Numbered from the stretch's first letter, positions 45,058 through 59,044 are shown. The stretch is DNA of 64,000 bases from Brienomyrus brachyistius (GCF_023856365.1 NC_064539.1:13529519-13593518); one strand, 5' to 3'. The notes: generated by a model not told the origin, from the letters alone. Translations and numbers: made by a program.

Positions 45058-47245
45058 TTACCATATTTGTGGTGCTTAAGCCATGAATGTGGCTGTTGCA
45101 TTTTTTGCAAGACATATAAAAATCCACGATATGATACTTCGCTTCAGTCAGTTAAAACAGGCAAAAGACTTTATTTCTGATGAAGAACTGAATATTGTGT
45201 GTTTAGAGGGTAGCTGAAGCTATTTCTCCACAAGATATGTCCTGCGGGAAGTATATACTCATTCAAACTAGAACTTCTTCCAAAGTCATATGTCTGAGGA
45301 AAACAGTGAAGATCAGTGATAGTGTCAGGATGGAGAGCATATAAAGCAGAAAAAAGGTTTGTTATGCTATGCTTTGATATGAACTGGGACATAACAAGGC
45401 CAGAGAGATCAATGAGATATTCAAGGCTGTCAAACGTGTGCTGCGGTTAACAGAGTTCTGACGATCGCCTGCAAAAGCCTGTAGGAGGTTAATAGATACT
45501 CTAACAGCAGCAATTTTGTGTTGTCTCTTGAAACTAGGCTAAGGAGCTTATGTATGCTTCGTTACTTTAGCTAAAAGGACATGAATAATACAGAAGTGTA
45601 ACTGATAAAATGTTCAAGCGTGACCTTTTAAGCATATGTACAATTGAACTGATTAATGAGTGATAACTCTATGCAAGACTGATACCTACACCTGAAAGAG
45701 CAGAAGTGATATAAATAAATCTTGATTCTAGTTCTACTTTAAATATCAAAATAAGTGCATCATGACATGTTTTTTGCTGTTATTTTTCATAACTTAATAT
45801 GATAATCTGAGAAATCAATGTGTTAGTATATTAAAGAACATAATACATAAAATAATACTGCCTCTTAAACTTTAATTTATACACTATTATCTTAAAAGTC
45901 TTAAAGCAGCTGGTAGACCATAAACTGACTTAAGATCTTGGCAAATTTCCATTAGTGGCTGAAGAGGAGATTTATATTTTATATACTTGACTTTTTTTCA
46001 GAGAAAAACCACAAAACCTGAACGTATTCCAAAGGTCTCGCGGACAGAGAGCTTTAAAGAATGCCTCTGTGGGCCAGGTTTTATTTAGTAAACCAGCAGC
46101 TAAGGCCTGCTCGCTGCAGTTTGCAGTCAGATGCGCTTCTCTCCCCTAAGCCAACCAGGAAAACAATGTTGTGTTTGCAAAGCCTGCCATTATTAAAGGA
46201 GACCAACACCTGCAACACAGAGAAGACCTACAAAGGTTGAGGACAACTGCACGTGACCCAACACGTACAAATAACAAGGCCATGAAGGTTCTTGTAAAAT
46301 TTTCTGAATTCCACCCAGGTTATACTATGTACTGTGCAGTTTTACCAAAACATTGTTTTAAAATGGACTGTATGTTACTGCCAAAATTATTTTAAATTGA
46401 TCAATATGTTAGTCTTAAATGTATATTAATTAGAAAAGGATATATAAATTGCACAAAGTAATTCACTCCTGCAAAAAAGTTAACTATTCTACTAATAATA
46501 TACAATGAATTGCTAAATTGTTAAATTGGTTCCAGATTAAGAAGCAAAAATAAACCTTAATATTATTGTATTTATACACAGAATAATAATGCACTGATGT
46601 ATATTAGGTTTATGGAATTTTTATGGCATTGTAACACTTGTTATGTTTTAGAATTGGCGTCATAATCTTTTGAAGCCATAATTGAACAGAAAATAACATT
46701 AGCAGAAACATTTTCAAAACATCATGAATTGTTTTAACCATGATCATATTTCCATGTAATTAGGAACTTCCAAGTACACTTTCTTAAATGCTGTTTCATC
46801 TTGCAGCTGCTTTATATTATACTTCACATGTAAAACCCATGAAAATCCCTCTACATTTAATGTAAAACAAACTTATCTTTCTGTGTGGCCTTCCGACTTC
46901 CCTCCACCTTTTTTATTTCCCCCATGCCTGCCCTTCGTTTTCTGTCAGCTTTTGACAGTTGCGTCCCCTGTACCCTCTTTAGTCACAGGCTCACAGCTCT
47001 CAGCTTTGTCTGGAAAATTGCTCGCTCTCAGTCACCATTAGTAAGGTCAGCTGCTTTCTAACTCTATCAATCTAGCATCACTGCAGATATCTTGCTGTAG
47101 TCTTCATTGCCAACAATGGTACATATCCACGGATCTCACTGAGCCACCACCCCTAGCACTTCACCATTCCTGACTCTCACAATGTCATTCATGTTACTTG
47201 GCATATGGCACATGAATCATGCTCACTATACCCATAGGACCTTGT
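45058..47245. other. Intergenic, no gene seen
   Basis: Unique AT-rich DNA. The stretch 46010-46330 is the least AT-rich part, with a plus-strand frame of 74 codons that resembles nothing known. No interspersed repeat is recognised. Confidence 0.4.
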
Positions 47246-47254
47246 ATTAAAATC

Positions 47255-47587
47255 CCATCCATCCATCCATCCATCCATCCATCCATCCATTTTCCAAACC
47301 GCTTATCCTACTGGGTTGCGGGGGGTCCGAAGCCTATCCTGGAAGCAATGGGCACGAGGCAGGGAACAATCCAGGACGGGTTCTCACGCATGCACACCTA
47401 CGGGCAATTGAACAATTCCAATTAGCCTCAGCATGTCTTTGGGCTGTGGGGGGAAACCGGAGTACCCGGAGGAAACCCCACGACGACATGGGGAAAACAT
47501 GCAAACTCCGCACACATGTGACCCAGGCGGAGACTCGAACCCGGGTCCCTGAGGTGTGAGGCAACAGTGCTAACCACTGCACCATGC
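47255..47587 (-). mobile_element. Young, essentially complete V-SINE with target duplication
   Basis: All family parts are present in minus orientation: (ATCC)8-type tail, 'aaaccgcttatcctactggg', 'gggcacgaggcagggaacaa', 'gggcaattgaacaattccaa', the V-domain ('acgacgacatggggaaaaca') and the tRNA-like head, whose B box reads GGTTCGAGTCTCC on the minus strand. ATTAAAATC directly flanks both ends (47246-47254 and 47588-47596), a 9-base target-site duplication. This is the best reference copy in the window. Confidence 0.92.
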
Positions 47588-47596
47588 ATTAAAATC

Positions 47597-50345
47597 ATAT
47601 CCTGAATTTCCCTCTTGGAAAACGACTCTCAAACTCATGTTTTCGAAAAAATGAAAATTCGGTTTTTCACTATAGGTGCATATATCCTGTGTTTTTCACC
47701 AAAGCAGTTGACATACTGGGTTACTAAAACTTAAAGAACATGAAGAGTATGGCTGAGCAACACTCCCTAGAAACTGTCCTAAAACATAAAACCTCTTATG
47801 TGCATCTTCTGTTAAAGTTTGGTCAGTGTATACTGAATTCACTGTTCTAGGTTTCTACTATGAATTGACGCTATCCTATCTTGTTGCAGTTATTGTTTAA
47901 TTAGCCAAGTATTAAGTATTAAATGTGGCCAAATAAAAATGCATATGAATGGAATATTGAAAGAATTATACATAATATTATATAATATTTTGCATGCAAT
48001 AATTATACACAAAATTGCAGTTCCAATTAACTTTGGACCTGAGGAGAAGGAGGAGTAAAAGCATTCAAAATAAAAGCATTCAAGACTGGTAAAATGTTCT
48101 CATTCCTGTAATTAAAGAGCTTCACTATAATAACCCTCCACAAAAATGATAGCTACGGGGTTTGTATTTCTTTTAGTGTGAATGAAAGGTTGTCTGGCAA
48201 TCTCACTACCTAAAATCTCCACTATAAAGCTGTGAATACTCAGTAGCTGTATTCCAGAGGCTGGAAGCAATAGCCCGACCCCACTGTAACTAACTCTACT
48301 ATAATTAGCCCTCTTCTTTTTTAGAAGTCTTAACATGTTTTTTTCATAATCTCCCTCAATTAATCCAATTCAAAGGGCTTGCCAGCATTGCCAGGTGGTC
48401 CGACAAAGAGGACGAGGAGGAGGCGGTGTCTCTGAGGCTCTTTACGGCAGTGCACTCCGGGTGTTTATGCTGATGGCTTCCAACTGTTCTGCACGGGTTG
48501 AATAACAGCAGCCACTCATTGTTCTCGGCACAAATGGGAGAACAGACTGAGGGACATTGTTTCGGGATGAAGAAGAAAAAAATTGCAAAAATCTGGACCT
48601 TGGACAAAGGAAAGAGCTATCAAATGGCACGATAAGTGTCAGAGAAGCTGCAGAGGGGCAGCCTGCCTCACAAAATGAAAATAGTCGGGGAAATAGTATA
48701 GTGATACGATAAATGGCGAGGGAGGTTCCCGCAAAATTAACTTCCTCAGAATGTACATTAAAGGTCCTTGAGAGGCAATTACTATGTATCCTATTTTCTT
48801 GGACATCAGGCCATTGTACTTTGTTTTCAAACCAACTGAAAACATTCAGCTTGATGTTATCTGCTTATGTTTTCTTCCGATGATCATGATCTGCATTTTC
48901 ACAGTCAATTAGCTATGTGATTTCTACTGACACTGATTGACCTTTATTGTTACGTTTTTGTATCTCTTTCTTTATTCATTAGGAAATTTCCCAAATTACT
49001 TAAATATGTACTTACTAAAAACTTATTCCAATGATCTTTTCACAGTGTGGATCAAAAGCGATGCCAAAGGTTCAGGATTCTTGCAGCTGATATATTTGGC
49101 TTGTTTATAGGAATGCTATGAGCAGCCTGGCAAATAGAAAGTGGGTTTTTTTAGGTTAATTAATAGAGCTTCTGTATTGGATCAAATGTGTTGATGGACA
49201 GCGCGTAGTTTGAATGCAATGCAATGTAGAGACAATATTTCCACTTACAAACCTATTAAGTCGTTTAAGTGATAACCAGACTGCATCCATTGTAGAAATG
49301 CATCCATTGTAGAAATATTGTGGATATAAGAGCACTTAAAAGCAATTAAGCATTTACCAAATTAAAATGAAAATACAGTTAATATATAGATATATTAATT
49401 GAGAGATAAACAGAAAAATGCAAATAAATATTCATAAAATGTTATTATAAACTCAAACAAATGACACTGGATAACAAACATCCATACATATATCCAACAA
49501 ATATCACTGTCATTTTTGATATCCAAAATTAAAATAATTTTATTCTAAAACAATCAACACTGGAATAATCAGTTTTGACAATATGACTACGCTGTGAGAA
49601 ATGCTATCTAACATAAAAAAGTTTCATGTCAATACATGTGTATTATGAATTGAAATTTTATATATTGCTAACTGCAACGGATACATTTTTGAATACCATA
49701 CTGAATAGTATGAAAGGAAATACATAGAATTCACTGTCCAATAAATGTGGAGAAAATCTGAACAAATAAAGAACTCATATGACCTCTTCTATGTCCCAAG
49801 GCAGATACAGAATTTTCAGCCAGTTAAACCTCTATTATTGGAATAGGGGGGAATCACTCCCATAAACAGAGTGGGGCCACATCTTTTCTGAAAGCGTGCT
49901 TGGGCGCAGCCGATCACCCACATAAGCAGGTCAGCATATAGTATAATATCTGTTTGGCTGGTCGTAAAGCGATCAGTACCCTACCCTCACCTCTCTGCAT
50001 CACATTTCATCATATCAGGTGAGCACCGATTAATGCAATGGTGACATGCTTTTCAGGGTTAAAATAATGTCAATCAAGAATATATTCATTTGTGTTGTTC
50101 CCTTATTCCAGGGCTTAAAGGAAAACATTTCTTAGACTGGTATTGACTTGACAAACCCTTCTGATCAAGTATCACTTTTCATTCATTGCATACATGACTT
50201 CTCTCTATTATTAACCATTTGTGTGTTTGAATTTACTTGCATGTGATACATGAATAATAAACCATTTCAGTTTTCACTTAATTAAAATTTATGTAAAAGC
50301 GGCAATATTCTGTAAACATTAAAAAAATGTGGCTTTTCATTTAAG
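47597..50345. other. Intergenic, no gene seen
   Basis: Mostly unique AT-rich DNA. 48350-48620 is GC-richer and of mixed composition, a candidate conserved noncoding element. A 20-base direct duplication ('gcatccattgtagaaat') lies at 49284-49317. Confidence 0.4.
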
Positions 50346-50349
50346 CAAA

Positions 50350-50518
50350 TAACGTCACTGTATGACTAGGTAATGTGTAATTTACTGGCTCTACATGCAG
50401 ATGAGGTCATCACTGCATGACCAGGTAATGTATGATTTAATGCCTCTACATGCAGATGAGGTCATCATTGCATGACTGAGTAATGTATGATTCACTGGCT
50501 CTACATGTGGATGAGGTA
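50350..50518. repeat. 55-bp tandem repeat (about 3 copies)
   Basis: Units of 55 bases start GATGAGGTCATCA and end in a CTCTACATGCA word. Two full units and one diverged leading unit are present, with a trailing GATGAGGTAA. Each full unit contains AGGTCA and TGAC(C/T) words facing each other. Confidence 0.85.
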
Positions 50519-51963
50519 ATTTTTTCGATTCAGCCAGTGATAATTATCTAGAGATTCCATTTTTCAAAGGCGAACCTTAATTTATACACTTCTTTTACTG
50601 TAGATATAAAAATGCTATCTGCATGAAGAAATACTTTATACTAATTTCTACTTCATACATTCTTTATTAATATTTTTTAAATATTTGCTGGTAAGGGGTC
50701 TGGATATTTTTTCTTCTGACAGCGGCCTCTTTGTGACATCTTTGCCGCTCAAAGTTTAGTAATAACAGCTGGGCATGTGTGAGTTTCCAATCTTTTAGCG
50801 ATGGCAGAGAGACATCCAGTAACCAGCGCCTAATTGGATTATGTCAACTTCCCACTTCTCACTCAGATCAACTGGGGCCTCAACTCTCCTTCGCCAACCT
50901 GTGGGGAGCAACAGCTGGGGGTAAGACCTGGCCTCGTAATCTTGCCTTTCTTCCATTTACTTATCCTCTCCTCCATAAAGGTCTTTAAATCTTTTCTAAT
51001 CCCATGAGCCAGAACTGCAGCATTTTAGCTGAGTTCTGCTATGACTTAACAATGTGACCATTCTGTCCCCAAGAGAGCAACAGCTAAAAAGAAAGGCCCC
51101 TAGGTTTTTTCTTTGCAGATTCAGGAGTTGTGGTTGCACGGTTTGCGAGCCTGCCACACCAAATTCAACGCTGACCCAGCATCTGCGGGTGGCCTGGACG
51201 TGAAAGTCCACAGTGGGTCACAAACATATTCCTGCTTGGAGGATGTTGAGTACCTTATCGTCCATTTCCACCTTATATGAAAGGGCATTCGCGTTTACAG
51301 TGGTGGTGTTTGTGTTTGTTTTGAAATCAACAACCAAAAACTAAACAAAGTGTGGATTACCCTATAGGGTGGAGTCCAGTTTCTGGCTTAAAATATTTGC
51401 ATGTATTCTGATCTTTGTCAGTCAACCAAAACACCACTTCAATAAATAGAAATTATTGTAATGTACTACCTTGCATAATACCCTGAAATCTTAGTTACTA
51501 TATCATTTATTTTGAAATTATCTTATTCAATTAAAGTCAGTGCTATCCTAGGTTTTCATCTTGGTCAGATTTTGGTTTATACACATCTTGAAGGACACTG
51601 TACAAATACATGTGACGCAAAAACATTAAAGGAGTTCTTGTGTGTGGCCGTAATTACCACAAACCCCTAATAACTCCAGTAATCAGATGACCAGCTTTGT
51701 TATAATCAGCTGTGAAGTCATCTGTTGATTACACAAAATGAAAGCTCCACCTAAATAGATTTTGTCATGAACTGCCCTACTAATTAATTTTAGTACTTTA
51801 TCATATTTTTATGTATTTTTAGGTTTACCAGGTATTTTAGTTTCTAAAATATGGTCAATTTGTAAAAGTGATTCATTTCTTAGTTTAAGTCTATAGTGGG
51901 AGATTACTGCTGTACTGTCGATTATGGTAATGAACCTGAATAAATGACTTCCTTAATAACAAT

Positions 51964-51999
<36 letters not shown>

Positions 52000-52690
52000 A
52001 ATAATTATAATAATAATAATTAATTGGTACATTATGTTCAGGAAAGATTAGTAGGTGATACATTTCCATTATGTTCACAGCAATTCACATAACAAGAAAT
52101 ATATGCATTAAAAACTCTTGGTTGGCTAAATAATATTTCTATGGTGTTTTTAAAGAAAACCTAGAACAAAAATTCAGAGATTAAAAAGTGTCTTTGAAGT
52201 TGTCATTGCTATCTTGTAATGTAAATGTTGTATGTTGGACTGAAATGAGGCATGATGTGCCAGCATTTTTTATCAAAAGGCATCAAGATAAAATTGTCCT
52301 CCTACTTCATTTTTTTTTCCAAATTGAATTGTTCCTTTAAAATGCTGCTTTAAGAAGTTTTGCTGTATTTAAGACTTTTACCCATATCATTCCCAGAACC
52401 CTCAGTTCCCCAACACGCATGAACACGCAGGTGAGTCTTTGCCAAACACATGAAATCCAGAAACTTCTAAAGCCGCCACATAATGAAATGCAATTCTGTG
52501 ATGAATCTTTGCTAGCACAAATACCTTATATTATCAAGCAGATCCTTTTATTGAGGTTTAACTAATCCATTCTAACAAGTTAAATTAAAGACAGTGCTGT
52601 AAGCTGAGGAAAATGCATCACAGACACACATTTTGAAATCCAAACCATAGAATTGCTAATATATATTTTTAATCGGTTAGTTTAGCTTTG
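50519..52690. other. Intergenic, no gene seen
   Basis: Unique DNA with an (AAC)n microsatellite at 51958-52004 running into (AAT)n. 50700-51260 and 52180-52440 are mixed-composition and could be conserved noncoding DNA. Short open frames match no family. Confidence 0.4.
51958..52020. repeat. (AAC)n/(AAT)n microsatellite
   Basis: About 12 AAC units followed by imperfect AAT units. Confidence 0.95.
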
Positions 52691-52692
52691 CT

Positions 52693-52962
52693 ACAGTGGT
52701 TCGGTGGGCAGCACAGCAGCTTCACACTGCACCGTGTATAGCTGGGGGCAGGCAGAAATAACGCCTCTGCTCTTTGTAAGTTTTCAGTTCTAAGAGTACT
52801 CTCTTTTCCTACCCAAGCCCAAAGAGTTAGGCTAACTGGCATCTTTAAATTGCCCTTAGTGCATGATGCACAGGTAACCATGTGCGTGTATGTTTCCTGC
52901 CATGTATGGGCATCCCATCCAGGGTGTACCTCAGCCTTGTGCCGCCTGGGATATTAATGGAT
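52693..52962 (+). mobile_element. V-SINE copy, plus orientation, old
   Basis: Head remnant 'ggtgggcagcacagcagctt'; V-domain decayed ('caagcccaaagagttaggct'); tail side 'gggcatcccatccagggtgt' and 'gccttgtgccgcctgggata'. Confidence 0.6.
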
Positions 52963-54177
52963 ACATTATAATTGTTACTACTTTTTAAAACACTCTTTTG
53001 ACACTTTTAATATTATTGCTGGTCATGTATTATGTTAAATTGTATGGTAGATAATTTATAGGTGTAAAAAACATCATTATTCAAGAATTAAAGATGAAAT
53101 ATAACAATTATGATTAAATCTAATTTTCATTCTCATCCATGTTTAATTTCCCACTGTTATAAAACTACAATGTTTCCATTGCAATCTATATAACACACCA
53201 GGCAAAACAGACCCGTTTTACCATGATCCCTTTTTGGCTTGCATAATACAGGCCCCCAGATGAGGTTCCTTTTGATATAAGGAACATGGATTTTCTGCGA
53301 CAAGAAATAAGTTCTTTGGCGGATGGGCCCAATACTGAGATGGATGCGGGTCTGGCATGTGTGTGCGTTTGTCTGTTTTTCCAGCAGCAGTGTTTTTGAG
53401 GTAACTGTCCTGTAGGAAACTGCTATTTTTGGAGATGCTACTTTCCAAGCAACTGCATCCATATAACACAGTATGTCTGTTATGTCATCATAATATTTGT
53501 TCTAACTTGTCATTGCAATACTAAAGCTGTTGTTTTGTATTAAACATAAAGGAACTTTGTCTGCCATCACATTGCATTGACAGAAAATTTTGCACAGAAC
53601 TGAGACCATCTAGAGCCAGTTTTAAAACACACACGCGCACACGCACACACGCACACACATGGAGTGTGTGGCTGTTAAAGTCTCCCAGTGGATTTGAGGG
53701 TAGGGCATTTGCTCTGGTTTTTGCTCTTGTTTACTTTAACCTCTACATTAACCTCTCATTTAAATAACCTCAAAACTTTCCTGCATTGAAATACATTGAA
53801 ATACATGGAATACAAATTACAGTATGTCTTTCATCATCTATGTACAGCGTATATTTTATTTCAAGGCTTAGTGTCTAGCCAACTGTAAAGTAGAACATGA
53901 ATTATTTTATATTAAATGTAATGTAAATTATATATAATTAATATTAATTTCAGTTCGTTTTTATTTGCTTTATTGAAAAAAAAACACTTTATTTTTTTTG
54001 CACCCAAATTATATAGAACTGCAGTTATCCAATTGCTACTTGTCATGCCTGGTAAAGCATCAACATTTGAGCTGTTATGAACAGTTATACTATCCATTGC
54101 CGTGGGGAAATTGGGTAGCTTTCACATATCCCACCTGGCTCCCCATGAGAGGCACAGACAAACATGAATATCCAGGT
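52963..54177. other. Intergenic, no gene seen
   Basis: AT-rich unique DNA with a short (AC)n/(CG) tract near 53625-53660. The minus-strand frames at 53157-53469 resemble nothing known. Confidence 0.4.
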
Positions 54178-54315
54178 GACTACAAGTTTTGGGGCACCTG
54201 GGGTCAGCCGGCAGCCAGCCCCCCTGGAGCAGTCAGGGTTAAGGGCCTCGCCCAAGGGCCTAACGCTGACCACAGGATGTAAACCCACAACCCTCTGGAC
54301 AAAGGCACGGTGCCC
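54178..54315 (-). mobile_element. tRNA-like SINE fragment, second copy
   Basis: Minus-strand match to the family at 30119-30240: the shared word reads AGGCCCTTAACCC with a CTCCAGGG and CTGGCTG following. The adjoining 54090-54177 may be more of the same element. Confidence 0.6.
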
Positions 54316-57225
54316 GGCATGAATTAAACACAGCAACGAAAATAAAAAGAAAACTTGATGCATCCTGAGAAATAGGATACAATTGGACTGTTTTGCTAAC
54401 TTTATTAAATCCATATCCTTGTTTATAAGCCACTTATCCGTATAGTGTGGAAAATATATAATTTATATACTCTTTACCTGATCTTTAACTTGAAATATAC
54501 AGTAAGTGGGAAGTTTTTTTTCGGTATGCTTCTTGAGCGTATGGGAGTAAAGAATTAAATATAGGATCCACAATAATTCAAAAAAGCACTTAAACACTGA
54601 TATAGATTTGCTTATGTTTTTCACAGCTCTGATTTCAGATTTATAGAAATGTCTTTAAATATACCTCCATTATTAACCATTGACAAATTAATGACTTTTT
54701 ACCAGGTCACATGTAGCAACAGTTTGTGAAACAAAATGTACTATTGTATTATAGTGTATAATGATTTGCTTATTTGTTGAAGATTGTAAACATGCAAAAC
54801 ATGCTCTGGATTTCAGCAAATGAATTTTCACATCCCAGTGAAGTTTTAGGTTTAGTTTCTTTGTGAAAATTAAAATGAGTTTTTTTTTCTCACCAACAGG
54901 TGAAACATGGTCATTTTCGGAATGTGACCTTTTGTTGTGTCCTCTAAAAGGAAACGGAACCTGAATACTTCTACAAACCTTCCTTGTCAATAAATAAAAT
55001 GCAATTCTCTTAGACACATGGTTTTGAAAAAAGATTCCATGCATGTAAATTTAACACAACACAATTCTTGATAAACGTAATCATGTTCATTTACTGAAAT
55101 TACAAAACAAAAACAAACATTTCAGGAAAAAAATGGGCTGAATTTTCTTGATTTAATCATTATTATGGTTCTCACACTCTACCTCAGACGTATGACCCGG
55201 TTGCGGGCAGCTACTAAAGAAAAAAAGGTACTTAAATAAGCACACCTGGGCAAATCTCCATTATCTGACCTCCGCTCAGGTGTGACTGCCCCAACCCCCA
55301 CACATCTCAGCCAGGTGGTTTAACATGATCAGACCCACACAAGGATACTTATGTGTAAATCTAAAAAGACATCATTGTTTTCCTGACTCCTTGATTTACA
55401 TTCTATTTTATAAATTTCCCATTCAAGCATAAAAAGATAATGTAAAGTAATGCCCCAATAATGATTTTAGTCATATCTGGTCCTGGGCTGTGCAATTCCA
55501 AAGATGCATCAGCCTTGTTCAGTGGAACAGAACATTCCCACATCCTCTAAAATTTTCCTGCCAATGCGCATTTCTTTCACATCATTCTGCCCAGTCCTTC
55601 TCATTTGTAATTTTAATCACGACAGCTCTATATGAGTTAAATATGCCATTCAGTCACTCTACAGTTTACAGATCTTCATAAATTATTTCTGACGAGTAGA
55701 AAAACAGAAATCCGTATGTGAATGGAAATTGCTCAGTGTTTGCAAATGTGGTATTATTTTAAGAGAAGCTAAGTAAAGACAGTAATTCAAGTGGTCGAAA
55801 ACTATGTAACAAATTAAAGACCACTGAAAGCGTTACTCTTAGTTTGATCATTAAGGGTTATACTGGCAAAAATAAACACTGCACAGAAAACGTCATGATT
55901 AGACCTTTGAAGAACTATATAAAGGAACACAAAAATATGGCCTGTGTTCATGATAGAGAAGGAAGTAGGTTATTGCTTTTTACTATATGGGCTTTAGCAT
56001 AACCAACTATTGGTCCAGGATTTATGAAGATTTATTTTATATATGGAACTGAAGACACCTCTTTCATTCTGTTATTATAAAGAATATTATTTAATCAATT
56101 GTTTGTATTTTCATCCAAAGCTTTCTTAATGTTCGGTATCAGTACAATCTATTAAATATTTCACCTTTTGGATCTTACACATGGCTGTTGAAATGTACTT
56201 CGTCACAATTAAACAAGATTAACGTTAGTTCTTGAGCGTTTTACATATACAAAAGAACAACCTTGTAAAATGGTTCATTTGTAGCAATGAATAACCTAAA
56301 ACATGGCTTGAAAATCCTGAATATCATGCTTTCTGCAAGGTTTTTATCCCACTTTAACTGTGCACACCATACAAGGTTAATTCTTTTGACCTGAAAGAAG
56401 ACTACTTGAAATTATAAGGCATTTCTGCCTTTTAACAGAAACCTTGAAACCCCCTTTGTTGGCTCTGAAAAGACAACACTAACACTGAAAGCTGACAAAG
56501 AATGTAAATAATTTTAAATGACAAGTGGCTGTTCTGTTTAAGTACTTAGCCGAATTGTGGACCTGAAAACTATCAGGACAAGTGAATGAATGGTGAAAAT
56601 TCAACTCTTAGAGTTTGTGTCGTCTCTGTTTGAAAGTAATGAACTCTCTTTAATACATGTTTGAGCATGCGATTAGCTGACTTGTTTCAAATGAACCTTG
56701 GCTTGAAGGCATTCACCAACTATTTTTCTTTGTTCCAAGTATTTATTAGTATTAATTTTCTTATTATCAAAGTATGGTTGTGCTGAGAAAACAGCAAACA
56801 CCTGTCGTGTGTCAGCAAATTATGTATAAAAATTCCAAGAAGTTGCAGAACTTGATAAATAGAAAAACAGAATATGTGTTAAATTCAGTTCAGAGTAGTT
56901 ACAATTTTATCAGCAGCAGAAAAAAGGAAAGACCAATTATCCCTCTTTCTTTTGATAAGGAATCTCTTCCTCTTTTCTGGACACTCCCTTAGAAATTAGT
57001 GCAAAGTGAACCGTATTAAACAGCTTCAAGGGAAACATAAAATGCACAGAAATGTTTGTCAGATCCAGTCGAAATGTACACATGTATGGAGGTTTCCTGT
57101 TCTTTTAGGAAGATGTAGTAATGATAGCTTTTTACTGTGGATTTCCCACCCCTTTCTTAAGCTTGGCATTGGGATGCGTGGAAACACAGCACATAAGTTA
57201 CTTTATGATGGAGATCAAACATTAA
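54316..57225. other. Intergenic, no gene seen
   Basis: Long AT-rich stretch without a recognised repeat or gene. 55190-55330 is the only part with moderate GC. Confidence 0.4.
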
Positions 57226-57230
57226 GATTT

Positions 57231-57276
57231 AATGCTTTAAACAGTGCCCCCTTTGGATGTCACTGTTTAAAGCATT
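57231..57276. repeat. Perfect 16-bp inverted repeat
   Basis: Arms AATGCTTTAAACAGTG (57231-57246) and its exact reverse complement (57261-57276) around a 14-base loop. Pairing weakens outside the arms. Confidence 0.85.
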
Positions 57277-57633
57277 ACAGTTTAAGTACTTCCATTTGTT
57301 TGCTTGAGTTGTACTGACAGCCTTTGTAGGCTACTGTACACTTTTTAAACCTGCCACGGTTTTTGACAGTCTGACTTTTCCTTCAGATCACTAAATTTGC
57401 TAATACTAAGGGACGCTACGGTTTGCTTTTTAAAAACCATCCTTATCTGTCTTGCTTACACTCAAAAATACAGCATTGAAAGATACACAGATGAAGGTGA
57501 CAGCAGTTGTGTCTCCAGGAAGCCCATAGTTTTAATTCAGCAATAAAACAGAATACTAAGCATTCAATTAAACAGTTAATGAACACATTCAAAAGTTTTT
57601 TTTTTTTTTTTTTTAAAGATGTGAGTGCCAACC

Positions 57634-57650
57634 CTTTAGGGGGCGCTAAA
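57634..57650 (+). promoter_or_regulatory. CTCF-core-like word
   Basis: CTTTAGGGGGCGCTAAA contains the AGGGGGCGC core of the CTCF motif. It follows a T18 run at 57597-57614. The flanks are not a strong match, so occupancy is uncertain. Confidence 0.25.
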
Positions 57651-57659
57651 TGATTTATA

Positions 57660-58980
57660 ATATTTAAAATTTTGATACTCAGTGTTTGGCCATTTCCAAA
57701 CAATTTTAGAAAAAGAATATTTGACCACTGGACTATTTTCTTCCATATTTTACTCAAAATTAAAATGCCAAGAATAGAAGAAAGGAACATGTTTGTGTTT
57801 CACTTTGAATTGTTTGCATTTGAGATAAATTAAAAAAAAATTGAAAAAATAAACAATTATACAGCTGTTTGCCTACATTAAAATACATTAGATTTACATT
57901 AAAAATGAAACCATTTCTGATATTATGTCTCCTTATCAACCACACCTACCAGTCTATCACGTGATGCTGTGAATACGTTTTTTTGTGTAAAATATAAAAC
58001 AGAAACTGAAAATTGTACCTAAAACACTGAACCAATTCAATGTAATCAGTACAACAAAAAGAAATGCGAATGGTCAGTGGTTACAAGGTCCTGTGCCAAC
58101 AATTGTAGCTGCCTCATTCACTGTAAACACTTTCAATCATGGTAAAAATATGCTTCCATCCACTGGGATATTCTACTTATGGCCTCACTCAGGAAGACAG
58201 TAGACACATTTGCCTTTCCTCATTTATTTAGAGTCAAAAGCTCCTTCCATTTGGTCACTTTCAGTGTGAGCAATATGCTTTCATCATCATCTTGCAGACA
58301 GAGATCAGAAGATAGGAGCAAACCATTAGGATTCCTGTCCATTGCTGGGGACACACAAAGGCATAGGTTTGGTTTCAACATTGGTAGGGACCAAATCAGC
58401 CCCGAACTCCCCTCACCATAACACACATGGTACTACCACAATATTGGTAGGGAAACGTTCCTCCCAGTCATACCCAAATCTATGCCTTTGGAACACAGGA
58501 ACACACACAGTCATATACTATAGGCAATTTAGAGATGCTAGTTCACCTTTAAGGTAGTGTACTAAATGAAGAAAACATAAAGACATATTTAGCTTTACAT
58601 ATGATATTTGAGGAGTTACAAGCATGTGAACACTACTGTTTGACAGACATTTGGAAGCCATTAGAGAGTAAATGGAAATATAAACTACTGCAAATTAATT
58701 GGAAGAAAATGTGTTGAATGGGAAGCAGGAATAAGTAGTAAAACTGAAGGTTAAGAAAAGCAGATATCTTTGCAAAGCATGTGCTGGCAGTAAAATCTGA
58801 GAAACGCAATGACCAGTGTGTCAGGATACAAAACAGAATTCCCGTCACTCCCTGTAATTTGACAGTTGGTTTACAACCCATTATCGTAAATTCACTTAGA
58901 GGGCCTTTTTAATGAACAGTTTATGATCCACAAACCTGAAGCAAGCGGCACTGGGGCCAGTTCAAGTAAGTGCAGCTTGA
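57660..58980. other. Intergenic, no gene seen
   Basis: AT-rich. A V-SINE scrap ('actataggcaatttagagat') is visible at about 58500-58550. Overlapping frames on both strands near 58180-58430 are probably chance. Confidence 0.35.
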
Positions 58981-58994
58981 TGCGTCACAGGGAA

Positions 58995-59001
<7 letters not shown>

Positions 59002-59042
<41 letters not shown>
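59002..59042. repeat. (AT)n microsatellite
   Basis: About 20 uninterrupted TA units; a shorter TA tract lies near 18333-18350. Confidence 0.95.
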
Positions 59043-59044
<2 letters not shown>

